This document shows positions 53,594-62,216 of a stretch of 64,000 nt of DNA, piece after piece. This stretch comes from Solirubrobacter ginsenosidimutans (lineage in GTDB: Bacteria > Actinomycetota > Thermoleophilia > Solirubrobacterales > Solirubrobacteraceae), in NCBI RefSeq assembly GCF_027587205.1, contig NZ_JAPDOD010000020.1, positions 1-64,000 of the forward strand. Reading direction: 5' to 3'. Numbering within the stretch: position 1 is the first letter of the stretch; every line of letters begins with the position of its first letter. A program made the translations under genes and the position numbers. Under the pieces are notes generated by a model. It was not told the origin of the DNA. It saw only the letters and a list, made by a program, of their open reading frames with translations, and did no database searches.

Positions 53594-55816
53594 ATGGCGG
53601 TGGCCACCGAGCTCGACCTGCAGGCGCTCAAGCGAGTGGAGCAGCGCGTGCTCTGGCTGGCCACCAGCATCGTCCATCACGCCAACCGGGTCCGCGAGAA
53701 CTCAAGCGGCGTGAAGGTGGGCGGCCATCAGGCCTCCAGCGCCAGCATGGTCTCGCTGATGACGGCGCTGTACTTCGGCGTCCTCGAGGCGCCGGATCGG
53801 GTGAGCGTTAAGCCGCACGCGAGCCCGGTCCTGCACGCGATCAACTACCTGCTCGGCCGGCTCGATCGCCGCTACCTGACGACCCTGCGCGAGTACGGCG
53901 GGCTGCAGAGCTATCCGTCGCGCACCAAGGACCCCGACCCGGTGGACTACTCCACCGGCAGCGTCGGCATCGGGGCCACCGCGCCGATCTGGGGCGCGCT
54001 CGCCCATCGCTACGTCGCAGGCCACTTCGACGTCCCCCGCGGCGGCCGCCAGATCGCCCTGATCGGCGACGCCGAGCTCGACGAAGGCGCGTGCTGGGAG
54101 GCGATCGCGGACCCGATGGTGGCCGGCCTCGGCGAGGTCATGTGGGTCGTGGACCTCAACCGCCAGTCGCTGGATCGCGTCGTCCCCGACATCGCCGCGG
54201 GCCGCCTGGCCGCGATGTTCGAGGCCGCCGGCTGGCACACGGTGATGGTCAAGTACGGCCCGCTACTGCGCAATCGCCCCGAGCTGCGCGCCCGGATCGA
54301 CGCGATGCCCAACGAGGAGTACCAGCGGCTCATGCGCGCCGGCGCCGCCGAGCTGCGCACCCGTCTCGAGGTGCCGGTCGACGATCTCGGCGACGCGGAG
54401 CTGCTGGCGACCTTCCGCGACCTCGGCGGCCACGATCTCACCGCCCTGCTCGACGGCTACCGCCAGGCGGACGAGGTCCGCGACCGCCCCAGCGTCGTCT
54501 TCGCCTACACGATCAAGGGCTGGTCGCTGCCGACTGAGGGCCACCCCGCCAACCACTCCGCGCTGCTCAGCAACGAGCAGTACCGGGCGTTCGCGGCCAA
54601 GCTCGGCGAGAACGCCCAGGACCCGTTCGCGCCGCTCGACCCCGACTCGCCGGAGGCGCACCTGTGCGCGGCCACGGGCAGCCGGCTCAAGCGCGGAGCG
54701 ACGCGCGCCGTGCCCGCGCCGAAGGTGCCGGACGACCTGGGTCGCAAGCACACCGGCAACGAGTCCACGCAGCAAGCCTTCGGGCGCTTCTTCGTCGACC
54801 TCGTGCGTGAGGCGCCCGAGGTGGCGGACCGCGTGGTAACCGTCTCGCCCGACGTCGGCACGAGCACCAACCTCGGCGGCTGGATCAACAAGGCCGGCAT
54901 CTGGCACCCGGGCGACCGCATCGACTGGTTCGCCGACGACACCGACACGCTGGTCCGCTGGCGCGAGTCCGACCACGGGCGCCACATCGAGCTCGGCATC
55001 GCCGAGGTCAACCTCGTCGGCGCGCTGGGCGAGCTGGGCGCGACCTGGTCGCGCGACGGCCAGCCGCTGCTGCCGGTGGGCACGATCTACGACCCGTTCG
55101 TGGCTCGGGCACTTGAGCCGTGGTCGTTCGGCATCTACGCGGGCGGGCAGTCGATCCTCGTCGGCACACCGTCCGGCGTCACGCTCGGCCCCGAGGGCGG
55201 CGCCCACCAGTCGGTGATCACGCCGTCGATCGGCATCGAGCAGCCCGGCTGCGTCGCCTACGAGCCCGCCTTCGGGCAGGACTTCGAGTGGTGCTTCCTG
55301 CACGCGCTGGGCCAGCTCGGCAAGCCGGGTGGGACGAGCGCGTACTTCCGGCTGTCCACACGGCCGATCGACCAGACGCTGCACACCGGCACCCGCGAGG
55401 AGGCGCTCGCGGGCGGCTACAAGCTCAAGCCGCACGCTGCGCCCCAGGTCGCGATCGCCGTGATGGGCGCGCTCGTGCCCGAGGCGATCGAGGCGGCGCG
55501 CACGCTGACCGAGGACGCGGGGATCGACGTCGAAGTCGTCTGCATCACGTCCGCCGACATGCTGTTCCGCTCCTTCCAGGCCCGCTCCGGTCTCGGCGAC
55601 GGGGACCCGAAGACGCTCGAGCGCCTGTTCCGCAAGGGCGTCCCGATCGTGTCGCTGATCGACGGCCACCCGCACACGCTCGCCTTCCTGGGGTCGCCGA
55701 TCACCTGTCTCGGCGTGCAGAACTTCGGCCAGGCCGGCGACATCGCCGAGCTCTACGAGCACCACCAGATCGACGCCGAGTCGGTCGTCGGCGCGGCCCT
55801 CGATCTACTCGGTTAG
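53594..55816 (+). CDS. Pyruvate dehydrogenase E1 / transketolase-like ThDP enzyme
   Basis: The 740-aa protein resembles the homodimeric AceE type of E1. Motifs include SSGVKVGGHQASSASMVSLM, PHASPVLHAINYLLGR, the ThDP motif ALIGDAELDEGACWEAIADP ending in VVDLNRQSLD, the second-domain EVNLVGALGELGATWSRDG and GPEGGAHQSVITPSIGIEQP. It is shorter than AceE (~890 aa), and no E2 or E3 gene is near. ATG 53594 is the first family-like start; the frame is open through the SHMT gene only as a shadow. Its 3' end overlaps the GGDEF gene by 12 bp. Confidence 0.85.
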   Translation: MAVATELDLQALKRVEQRVLWLATSIVHHANRVRENSSGVKVGGHQASSASMVSLMTALYFGVLEAPDRVSVKPHASPVLHAINYLLGRLDRRYLTTLREYGGLQSYPSRTKDPDPVDYSTGSVGIGATAPIWGALAHRYVAGHFDVPRGGRQIALIGDAELDEGACWEAIADPMVAGLGEVMWVVDLNRQSLDRVVPDIAAGRLAAMFEAAGWHTVMVKYGPLLRNRPELRARIDAMPNEEYQRLMRAGAAELRTRLEVPVDDLGDAELLATFRDLGGHDLTALLDGYRQADEVRDRPSVVFAYTIKGWSLPTEGHPANHSALLSNEQYRAFAAKLGENAQDPFAPLDPDSPEAHLCAATGSRLKRGATRAVPAPKVPDDLGRKHTGNESTQQAFGRFFVDLVREAPEVADRVVTVSPDVGTSTNLGGWINKAGIWHPGDRIDWFADDTDTLVRWRESDHGRHIELGIAEVNLVGALGELGATWSRDGQPLLPVGTIYDPFVARALEPWSFGIYAGGQSILVGTPSGVTLGPEGGAHQSVITPSIGIEQPGCVAYEPAFGQDFEWCFLHALGQLGKPGGTSAYFRLSTRPIDQTLHTGTREEALAGGYKLKPHAAPQVAIAVMGALVPEAIEAARTLTEDAGIDVEVVCITSADMLFRSFQARSGLGDGDPKTLERLFRKGVPIVSLIDGHPHTLAFLGSPITCLGVQNFGQAGDIAELYEHHQIDAESVVGAALDLLG

Positions 55817-57100
55817 CGCCTTCGCCCGCTTGGCGAGGTACATGCGCTGGTCGGCGAGGTCGATCAGCGCGTCGACGTCGCGTGGGTCGTCGACGTGCAG
55901 CGGCGCGATGCCGACGCTCGCCGACAGCCGGTTCGCGTGTCCCTCCGCCGCGAGCTGCATGCCCACGCGCGCCACCGCGTCGCGCATCTCACCCGCGACC
56001 TGCAGGGCGGCGGCCTCGTCGACGTGCAGGACGAGCGCGGCGAACTCGTCGCCGCCGATCCGGCCCAGTACGTCGCTGGAGCGCAGGCGCGAGCGCAGCG
56101 CGCGGAAGGAGCGGACGAGCGCCTCGTCGCCCACGGCGTGCCCCCACGAGTCGTTGATCTCCTTGAAGTGGTCGAGGTCGATGACGGCGACCGCCGCGGC
56201 TTCGCCATAGCGCTGGGAGCGCTCCGCGGCGCGCTGCGCCTCGGCGAGGAAGGAGCGCCGGTTGTACGCGCCGGTGAGCGGGTCGCGGGTGGCGAGCTCG
56301 GTCAGCTGGCGCTCCTCGCGCTCGAGCTCGGCGACCGCGAGCCGGGCCAGCGTGGCGAGGCCGGTGACCGCGGCCAGCGTCATCAGCCACGCCGCCACGC
56401 TGTAGGAGAACCAGCCGGCGCGTGCCGCGGCCATGCACAAGCTGCCGGAGAGGATCGGGATGCCGAGCACGGCCGGGACCACGCGGCGCGTGAAGCGGCC
56501 GGCGAGCCCGCGGTCCGACAACAGCCGTGTCGAGCTCCCCGGGTGGGCTCCGGCCAAGCCGATCGCGAGCAGGGTGGCGCACAACGCGGCCTGCCACGAC
56601 ATCTGCACCTCGCGTGACGGGCCGTAGAAGATCGGCACGCCCAGCAGGAAGCCGATCCCCGCCGCGCCGCCGATCGCCGCCGCGGCGAGCGCCAGCCAGC
56701 GCGTCAGCGGCCAGCCATGCCCGTTCAGCAGTTGCGCGCCGCCCAGCAGCGTCAGCACGATCGAGGTGAGCACCGAGATCCGCGCGTCGACGCCCAACAG
56801 CGCCGCGTTGATCGCGTCACCGCCGCTCGCGAGGTCATCGACGAGGCCGGCGACGCCGCAGACGAACATGAGCGTCCCCGCGGCGACCGCGAGACGGTGC
56901 TGGATCGGCCGCGCGCCGAGCGCGAAGACCCCAACGGCCCCCGCGAGGAACCCGGCGCACGACAGCGGGGACATCGGCTCGAGGTTGTCGGTCCGCATGG
57001 CGACGCCGGAACCCGCGAGCCACGCGATCAGCATCGTGCCCGCGAGCAGCGCGACCGCCCCCGCGGTGACGCGCACCAAAACTCGATCTATTGCGGGCAT
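55805..57100 (-). CDS. Membrane GGDEF diguanylate cyclase (second copy of type)
   Basis: The 431-aa product has about eight N-terminal TMs (VTAGAVALLAGTMLIAWLAG, CAGFLAGAVGVFALGA, LAVAAGTLMFVCGVAGLVDD and others to ~residue 250). A GGDEF domain follows (ATRDPLTGAYNRRSFLAEAQ, AVIDLDHFKEINDSWGHAVG, GRIGGDEFAAL) with an RxxD I-site (RSSD) five residues before GGDEF. The catalytic site looks intact, so it probably makes c-di-GMP with product inhibition. ATG 57100 follows a GGATGAA. The sensor part resembles MASE-type membrane domains only in layout. Confidence 0.88.
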   Translation of the reverse strand: MPAIDRVLVRVTAGAVALLAGTMLIAWLAGSGVAMRTDNLEPMSPLSCAGFLAGAVGVFALGARPIQHRLAVAAGTLMFVCGVAGLVDDLASGGDAINAALLGVDARISVLTSIVLTLLGGAQLLNGHGWPLTRWLALAAAAIGGAAGIGFLLGVPIFYGPSREVQMSWQAALCATLLAIGLAGAHPGSSTRLLSDRGLAGRFTRRVVPAVLGIPILSGSLCMAAARAGWFSYSVAAWLMTLAAVTGLATLARLAVAELEREERQLTELATRDPLTGAYNRRSFLAEAQRAAERSQRYGEAAAVAVIDLDHFKEINDSWGHAVGDEALVRSFRALRSRLRSSDVLGRIGGDEFAALVLHVDEAAALQVAGEMRDAVARVGMQLAAEGHANRLSASVGIAPLHVDDPRDVDALIDLADQRMYLAKRAKALTE

Positions 57101-57153
57101 TTCATCCTGGTGAGAGTCTGCGACGCGCGAGCGCCGGTTCACACTGGGATGAA

Positions 57154-58056
57154 CTACGGGATCGCGCGCACCAGTTCGTCCAGGGTCGCTCTCGAGTCGT
57201 AGCGCGGACGCCAGCCGAGCTGCTTCCGGGCCTTCCCGGTGTCCATGATCACCGGCGTCCGGAGCGCGTTGACCCACTGGGCGAGCGTCGGGACCAGCGG
57301 GAGGTTCGCGCCCAGCGCGGCAGGTTCGAGGAGCAGCCGCGGGATCGGGTACGCGAAGCGGCCGGTCGCGCGGGCGAGGTCGGTGAGCGAGATCGTCCCG
57401 TCGCCGGCGAGGTTGTAGGCGCCGGGCTCGCCTTCGCCCTTGGTCGCGGCGACCAGCGCCGTCGCGACGTCGTCGTGGTGGACGAGCTGGAAGCGCGTGC
57501 CCGGGTCCGGGATCAGCAGCGGCTTGGGCGGGAGCTGGCGCAGCAGCATCGGCGCATCCGGGCCGGCGACGATGCACGGGCGCAGCACGTAGGCGCCGGG
57601 GAACTCCTCGCCCAGCGCCCGCTCGAGCTCCGCCTTCTGGTGGGAGTAGTAGAAGCGCTCGCTCCCGCGCGGCGCGACGTCCTCGGTCAGCGGCTGCGGG
57701 TTGTCCGAATGGAACCCGTAGGCGGCGACGGACGAGGTGTAGACGAGGCGCTCGACATGCTTGCGCGCCGCTTTGAAGACGTTCCGTGACCCGGTCAGGT
57801 TGACGTGGCGGGTCTCCTCGCGCCCGCCCATGATGATGAAGGCGAGGTGGACGAGGACGTCGGCGTCGCGGGCGAGGGCGTCGACCGCTTCGGGATCCAG
57901 GACGTCGCCCTGGCGGTACTCGAGCTTGGTCAGGTCACCGCGGTCGAACGGGCGGCGCGCCATGCCGAGGACGCGGGTGATCGCGCCGTCGCGCTGCAGC
58001 GCGCGCAGGAACGCGCGTCCCAGCTCGCCGGTCGGCCCGGTGACCGCGACGATCAT
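57154..58056 (-). CDS. NAD(P)-dependent extended SDR / epimerase-dehydratase family protein
   Basis: The 300-aa protein begins [20 protein letters not shown] (a GxxGxxG Rossmann motif). The catalytic region is [13 protein letters not shown] with [12 protein letters not shown], giving Ser plus Tyr-x3-Lys as [13 protein letters not shown] and [17 protein letters not shown] are typical of nucleoside-sugar epimerase relatives. The substrate is not determinable. It overlaps the NUDIX gene by 4 bp as the second gene of that operon. Confidence 0.88.
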   Translation of the reverse strand: MIVAVTGPTGELGRAFLRALQRDGAITRVLGMARRPFDRGDLTKLEYRQGDVLDPEAVDALARDADVLVHLAFIIMGGREETRHVNLTGSRNVFKAARKHVERLVYTSSVAAYGFHSDNPQPLTEDVAPRGSERFYYSHQKAELERALGEEFPGAYVLRPCIVAGPDAPMLLRQLPPKPLLIPDPGTRFQLVHHDDVATALVAATKGEGEPGAYNLAGDGTISLTDLARATGRFAYPIPRLLLEPAALGANLPLVPTLAQWVNALRTPVIMDTGKARKQLGWRPRYDSRATLDELVRAIP

Positions 58057-58667
58057 TCCTCGTCGAGCACGATCCGCGCCGTCTCGCCGTGACCCTCCAC
58101 GCGGGGCTGGACGGGGCGCACCTCATGCGTCGAGGCCCATTCGAGCAACGCGTCCGCGTTGTCGAAGCGGGCGAGGACCTCGAGGTTCTTGATCGTCGGG
58201 AAGACCATCAGCAGCTCGCCGGCCTCGGAGCCTTCGAGGGCGCGGGCGGGCTCGAACCAGCGCGCGTCGATGATCTCGCTCCCGTCCGGGACCGCCTCGG
58301 CGCCGTCGGGGGCGACGGCGAGGAAGAAGTAGGTGTCGAAGCGGATCGACACCTCGGGCGGGGTGATCCAGCGCGCGAACGCCACCAGCGCGCTCGGGTC
58401 CGGGAGGGCGATCTGCACCTCTTCCTCGACCTCTCGGACCGCCGCGGCCCGGTGGGCCCGGTCGCCCTCGCCCTCGTGGGCATCGACCGCCCCGCCCGGG
58501 AAGACCCACGCTCCGGCCATGAAGCGCGCCTTGTGGGTGCGCTGCACGAGCAGCACCTCGAGCGTGGTCGACCCGCCACGCAGCACGACGACCGTCGCCG
58601 CCTGGCGCGGCACCGTCGGTTCGCCACTCTCGTTGAGGATCGTGCCTGGCTCCGGACCGTGCGTCAT
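58053..58667 (-). CDS. NUDIX hydrolase (NUDT7/19-like)
   Basis: The 204-aa hydrolase has a Nudix box in [20 protein letters not shown] followed by REVEEEVQI, with the acidic REVEEEV helix and an extended spacing (extra residues after the first Glu) seen in the CoA-pyrophosphatase-like NUDT7/8/19 group. The N-terminal strand [20 protein letters not shown] and [11 protein letters not shown] support this. The ATG is 25 bp from the divergent rubredoxin gene. Confidence 0.87.
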   Translation of the reverse strand: MTHGPEPGTILNESGEPTVPRQAATVVVLRGGSTTLEVLLVQRTHKARFMAGAWVFPGGAVDAHEGEGDRAHRAAAVREVEEEVQIALPDPSALVAFARWITPPEVSIRFDTYFFLAVAPDGAEAVPDGSEIIDARWFEPARALEGSEAGELLMVFPTIKNLEVLARFDNADALLEWASTHEVRPVQPRVEGHGETARIVLDEE

Positions 58668-58691
58668 CGGGTCAGCCTAATATGCGCGCCA

Positions 58692-58871
58692 ATGAGCACG
58701 GACACGGCCCGGCAATGGATCTGCGAATCATGTGGCTTCATCTACGACCCCGCGGAGGGCGATCCCGACGGCGGGATCCCGGCCGGCACCGCGTTCGAAG
58801 ACATCCCGACGGACTGGTACTGCCCGGTCTGCGGCGCTCGCAAGGCTGACTTTTCCCCGTACGAGGGCTAG
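58692..58871 (+). CDS. Rubredoxin
   Basis: The 59-aa electron carrier has Fe(SCys)4 from CESCG (residues 11-15) and CPVCG (near 44). [20 protein letters not shown] and [20 protein letters not shown] are the rubredoxin signature. ATG 58692 gives the usual short leader. It is divergent from the NUDIX gene and 10 bp before the spermidine-synthase-like gene; the redox partner is not evident. Confidence 0.95.
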   Translation: MSTDTARQWICESCGFIYDPAEGDPDGGIPAGTAFEDIPTDWYCPVCGARKADFSPYEG

Positions 58872-58881
58872 CCTCTTTGCG

Positions 58882-60408
58882 GTGACGGCGCTTCGGTCGA
58901 GCCCGGCTCGAGGGCTGGCGCTCCCGCTGGAGACGCTGGTCTTCGCAGTCGGCATGAGCACGCTGGGGGCGGAGATCGCCGCCCAGCGCCTGATGGCGCC
59001 GTTCTTCGGGTCCTCGACCGTGATCTGGGCCAACACGATCGCGGTCGTGCTGCTCGCGCTGTCGGTGGGCTACTGGCTGGGCGGGCGGCTGGCGGACCGG
59101 CGACCTACGGCGGACGCCTTGAACGGGCTCGTTGTGCTGGGCAGCGCGCTGCTGGCCGTCGTGCCGTTCATCGCGCATCCGTTCCTGTCTTTGAGCGTGA
59201 GCGCGTTCGACGACCTGTCGGTGGGGGCGTTCACCGCCTCGCTGTTCGGGACGCTGGTCCTGGTGGCGGTGCCGCTCTTGCTGTTGGGCGCGGTGTCGCC
59301 GTGGGCGATGCGGCTGAAAGTGGCGTCGGTGGAGGAGTCCGGCGTGGTCGCCGGGCGGCTGTACGCGATCTCGACCGTGGGCTCGTTGGTGGGTGTGTTC
59401 TTCGTGTCGCTGTGGGCGATCGAGGCGATCGGGACGCAGCGCACGTTCCTGGTGCTCGCGGCGGTACCGGCGCTCGTCTCCGCGGCGCGTCTGGGCGGGG
59501 CGTGGCTGACCGTGCCGGCGGTGCTGCTGGCCGCGCTCGCGCTGCCGCCGGGGACCACCAAGCCCGCCGACAACGGTCGCGTGCTCTACGAGAAGGAGAC
59601 GCCGTACCAGTACGCGCGGGTGGTCGAGAGCCCCGACGGCACGCGCAAGCTCGAGCTCAACGAGGGCCAGGCGATCCACTCGCTGTGGCGCCCGGGGACC
59701 GTGATGACCGGCGGGTACTGGGACGGGTACCTGGTGCTGCCGTTCGTGACGGGAAGCGGGAAGCCGCCAGGGCGGATCGCGGTGCTGGGCACGGCGGGCG
59801 GAACCGTCCCGCGGGCGTACGCGGAGCTGTTCCCGTCCACGCTGGTCGACGCCGTGGACATCGACCCGGAGCTGTTCAAGATCGGGCAGCGCTACTTCGG
59901 GTTGAAGCCGCGGCCGCAGTTGCGCGAGTTCGCGCAGGACGCGCGGCCGTTCCTGCGCGGGACTGCGGAGCGCTATGACTCGATCTTCGTGGACGCCTAC
60001 CGGCAGCCGTACATCCCCTTCTACCTGACCACGCGCGAGTTCTTCACGCTGGTGCGCGACCGGTTGAAGCCCGGCGGCTCGGTGATCATCAACATCGGGC
60101 ATCCGGCGGATTCGGACGCTTTGGAGAAGGCGCTGAGCGCCACGTTGGGCAAGGTCTTCGCACACGTGGCGCGAGATCCGATCCAGGCCGAGAACTCGCT
60201 CGTGATCGCGTCCGACGTGCAGCTCAGCTCGGCGGCGCTGCGCGAGGCGCCGCTGCCGGCGGTCCTGAACCCGGTCGCCGCGTTGAGCGCCGAGCGGCTC
60301 CGGCCCGCGTTGCGCGGCGGCGACGTCTTCACCGACGACCGCGCGCCGGTCGAGTGGCTGATCGACGCCTCGATCGTGTCGTACGCGGCGGGGGAGACGG
60401 GCGGATGA
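58882..60408 (+). CDS. Membrane-anchored spermidine synthase-like (aminopropyl/methyltransferase fold) protein
   Basis: The 508-aa fusion has about seven TMs (STLGAEIAAQRLMAPFFGSS, then TVIWANTIAVVLLALSVGYW and following to ~residue 235). A Rossmann SpeE-like domain follows: IAVLGTAGGTVPRAYAELFP, VDAVDIDPELFKIGQRYFGL and YDSIFVDAYRQPYIPFYLTT. The usual spermidine synthase GGGDG motif is GTAGG here, so polyamine synthesis is doubtful. GTG 58882 was chosen because TM1 begins shortly after. It overlaps the truncated copy by 4 bp. Confidence 0.85.
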   Translation: MTALRSSPARGLALPLETLVFAVGMSTLGAEIAAQRLMAPFFGSSTVIWANTIAVVLLALSVGYWLGGRLADRRPTADALNGLVVLGSALLAVVPFIAHPFLSLSVSAFDDLSVGAFTASLFGTLVLVAVPLLLLGAVSPWAMRLKVASVEESGVVAGRLYAISTVGSLVGVFFVSLWAIEAIGTQRTFLVLAAVPALVSAARLGGAWLTVPAVLLAALALPPGTTKPADNGRVLYEKETPYQYARVVESPDGTRKLELNEGQAIHSLWRPGTVMTGGYWDGYLVLPFVTGSGKPPGRIAVLGTAGGTVPRAYAELFPSTLVDAVDIDPELFKIGQRYFGLKPRPQLREFAQDARPFLRGTAERYDSIFVDAYRQPYIPFYLTTREFFTLVRDRLKPGGSVIINIGHPADSDALEKALSATLGKVFAHVARDPIQAENSLVIASDVQLSSAALREAPLPAVLNPVAALSAERLRPALRGGDVFTDDRAPVEWLIDASIVSYAAGETGG

Positions 60409-61025
60409 GCGCTGCCGTTGAATCAGCTCGCCGCCGCGAGCCGTGGGGGTTCCCCGAGGGCATCGTCTTCGTCGCTGGCATCTCCACCCTCGGCGCCGAG
60501 ATCGCCGCGGCGCGGCTGATCGCGCCCGCCTTCGGCGCCTCGACCGTCGTGTGGGCGAACACGATCGCGATCGTGTTGGTGGCCTTGGCGGGCGGGTACT
60601 GGCTGGGCGGGCGGCTTGCTGACCGCCATCCGCATGCGCGCGGGCTGGCGTTGACGGGGCTCTTGGGCGCGGCGCTGGTGGCGCTGATCCCGCTGCTTGC
60701 GATTCCGCTGTTGGGCGCGACGGAGGACGCGTTGGGCGAGTTCTCGGGCTCGTTGTTGGTGCAGATCGTGCTGGTGGCGCCGCCCGTGCTGGTGCTCGGC
60801 GCGCTGTCGCCGTGGGCGATCCGGCTGCGGATGCGCTCCGTGTCGGCCGCCGGCGACGTCACGGGGCGGCTCTACGCGCTCGGCACCGCCGGCGGGCTCG
60901 TCGGCAACTTCGCCGCGACGCTCGCGCTGATCCCGTGGGTCGGAACGCGCTGGACGTTCCTCATCTGCGCGCTGTTGTTGGCGGTCGTCTCGGCTCCGGT
61001 GGCATGGTCCTCCAGGCCTGCCTGA
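60405..61025 (+). CDS. Truncated paralogue: membrane half of the SpeE-like protein only
   Basis: This 206-aa protein repeats the membrane part of the upstream gene (ISTLGAEIAAARLIAPAFGA, STVVWANTIAIVLVALAGGY, SPWAIRLRMRSVSAAGDVTG) but stops before the catalytic domain. ATG 60405 overlaps the upstream stop (ATGA), and the BKACE ATG lies 22 bp before its end. It may be a partner subunit or the remains of a tandem duplication cut by the BKACE gene. Confidence 0.8.
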   Translation: MSAAVESARRREPWGFPEGIVFVAGISTLGAEIAAARLIAPAFGASTVVWANTIAIVLVALAGGYWLGGRLADRHPHARGLALTGLLGAALVALIPLLAIPLLGATEDALGEFSGSLLVQIVLVAPPVLVLGALSPWAIRLRMRSVSAAGDVTGRLYALGTAGGLVGNFAATLALIPWVGTRWTFLICALLLAVVSAPVAWSSRPA

Positions 61026-61705
61026 ACGGCGACCGCGAGGCGGGCGTTCCGCGCTCTGCCGATGAGCTGGCCGCGGCGTCGCGGGCGTGCGTGGCGGCGG
61101 GTGCGGAGTCGTTGCATGCCCACCCGCGCGACCGCGACGGGCACGAGTCGCTCGACGCGCGCGACATCGCGACGGCGGTGAAGGCGATGCGGACGGCGGC
61201 GCCGGGGATCGAGATCTCGTTCTCCACGGGGTTGTGGATCACCGGCGGTGACGTCGAAGCGCGCGCCCGGCTGATCTCCGAGTGGACGGTCGTGCCCGAC
61301 CTGGTGTCGATCAACCTGTCCGAGGAGGGCTGGCGCGAGCTCGCGGACGTCGTGACGGCGCGGGGGATCGGGATCGAGGCGGGGATGTGGACCGGCCGCG
61401 ACGCGGAGATTCTCGCCGAGAGCGGCGTGCAAGTGCGGCGCGTGCTCGTCGAGCCGCGTTCGGAGAACGCCGAGGAAGCGGTGGCGATGGCGCGCGACGT
61501 CGACGCGGCGCTGGACCGCGTATTCATCCGCGCCCCGCGGCTCCATCACGGCGTGGGGGCCGCGACGTGGGCGGTGCTCGACGCGGCCGTGCCGATCGGT
61601 CGTGAGATCCGGATCGGGCTGGAGGACGTGCTGACGCTCCCCGACGGGCGCCGCGCTCCCGACAACGCGGCCCTCGTCGTGGAAACGGTCCTGCGCTACG
61701 CCTGA
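61004..61705 (+). CDS. Beta-keto acid cleavage enzyme family (BKACE, DUF849), short form
   Basis: The 233-aa TIM-barrel metalloprotein contains LQACLNGDREAGVPRSADEL, then ACVAAGAESLHAHPRDRDGH with the HxH zinc ligands and IRIGLEDVLTLPDGRRAPDN at the C-terminus (EDN-type ligand/substrate loop). BKACE proteins cleave beta-keto acids with acetyl-CoA; family members are usually ~270-310 aa, so this is on the short side. It overlaps the truncated membrane gene by 22 bp and the convergent DUF2188 gene by 10 bp. Confidence 0.83.
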   Translation: MVLQACLNGDREAGVPRSADELAAASRACVAAGAESLHAHPRDRDGHESLDARDIATAVKAMRTAAPGIEISFSTGLWITGGDVEARARLISEWTVVPDLVSINLSEEGWRELADVVTARGIGIEAGMWTGRDAEILAESGVQVRRVLVEPRSENAEEAVAMARDVDAALDRVFIRAPRLHHGVGAATWAVLDAAVPIGREIRIGLEDVLTLPDGRRAPDNAALVVETVLRYA

Positions 61706-61908
61706 CCGCTGCCCCGCCGCGTGAAGAGCGGCCGGACGCGGTGATAACGATCGTGCAGGAAGACCGGCGTATCCCGCGCGCCGGCCTGGCGCAACGCGGC
61801 CTGCTGGGCCTCGCCCAGAGTCGCGAACCACGCTGGTACGGAGCCCGCGGTATCGACGGTCCACCCGCCGGTGCTGGCATGGGGGAGCACGTGCAGTTCA
61901 GCGGCCAT
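61696..61908 (-). CDS. DUF2188-like small protein
   Basis: The protein (70 aa) has the DUF2188 pattern MAAELHVLPHASTGGWTVDT, then FATLGEAQQAALRQAGARDT and FLHDRYHRVRPLF. The function is unknown. ATG 61908 matches the family start. Upstream lies the two-unit hairpin repeat region, which has no other gene. Confidence 0.7.
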   Translation of the reverse strand: MAAELHVLPHASTGGWTVDTAGSVPAWFATLGEAQQAALRQAGARDTPVFLHDRYHRVRPLFTRRGSGQA

Positions 61909-61990
61909 GACGAGCATTCAAGGACGCTCGCGCGACTTTCAGTTTGGACGGCTGGCCGAGATTCGCGTGGGACCGTTGTACCGGTGGGCC

Positions 61991-62096
61991 GGGGGGTGCC
62001 CCGTCCAACTCTCGCCTGGCGACACTTTGCCGGGGCACCCCCCGAGTTTCGGATGACCCGGGCATGCCGTGGGCGGCCCCCGCGGTGCGGCGGCGA
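61991..62096. repeat. Intergenic hairpin repeat, unit 1
   Basis: GGGGGGTGCCCCG (61991-62003) and CGGGGCACCCCCC (62031-62043) are perfect 13-bp inverted arms around a 27-nt loop. The 45-nt core at 62007-62051 (loop plus 3' arm) recurs in unit 2 with one C fewer. The downstream GGGCATGCC and CCCCCGCGGTGCGG blocks are also repeated. There is no coding sequence in the 308-bp gap 61909-62216. Confidence 0.8.
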
Positions 62097-62212
62097 GGGG
62101 GTGCCTGGTCTAACTCTCGCCTGGCGACACTTTGCCGGGGCACCCCCGAGTTTCGCGCGGCGGGGCGGGCGATGACCGGGCATGCCGCGGGCCCCCGCGG
62201 TGCGGGCGGCGA
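62097..62212. repeat. Intergenic hairpin repeat, unit 2
   Basis: This is the second copy of the preceding unit: arms GGGGGTGCC (62097-62105) and GGCACCCCC (62139-62147), core 62112-62155, then the same GATGACC, GGGCATGCC and CCCCCGCGGTGCGG blocks (62171-62211). It ends 5 bp before the stop of the BioF-like gene, so the hairpins could also act as its transcription end. Confidence 0.8.
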
Positions 62213-62216
62213 TGGG

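Noticed and set aside
60354..61025. Truncated membrane paralogue as a pseudogene
   Set aside because: It has its own ATGA start, an intact frame and no internal stop, so I kept it as a CDS.
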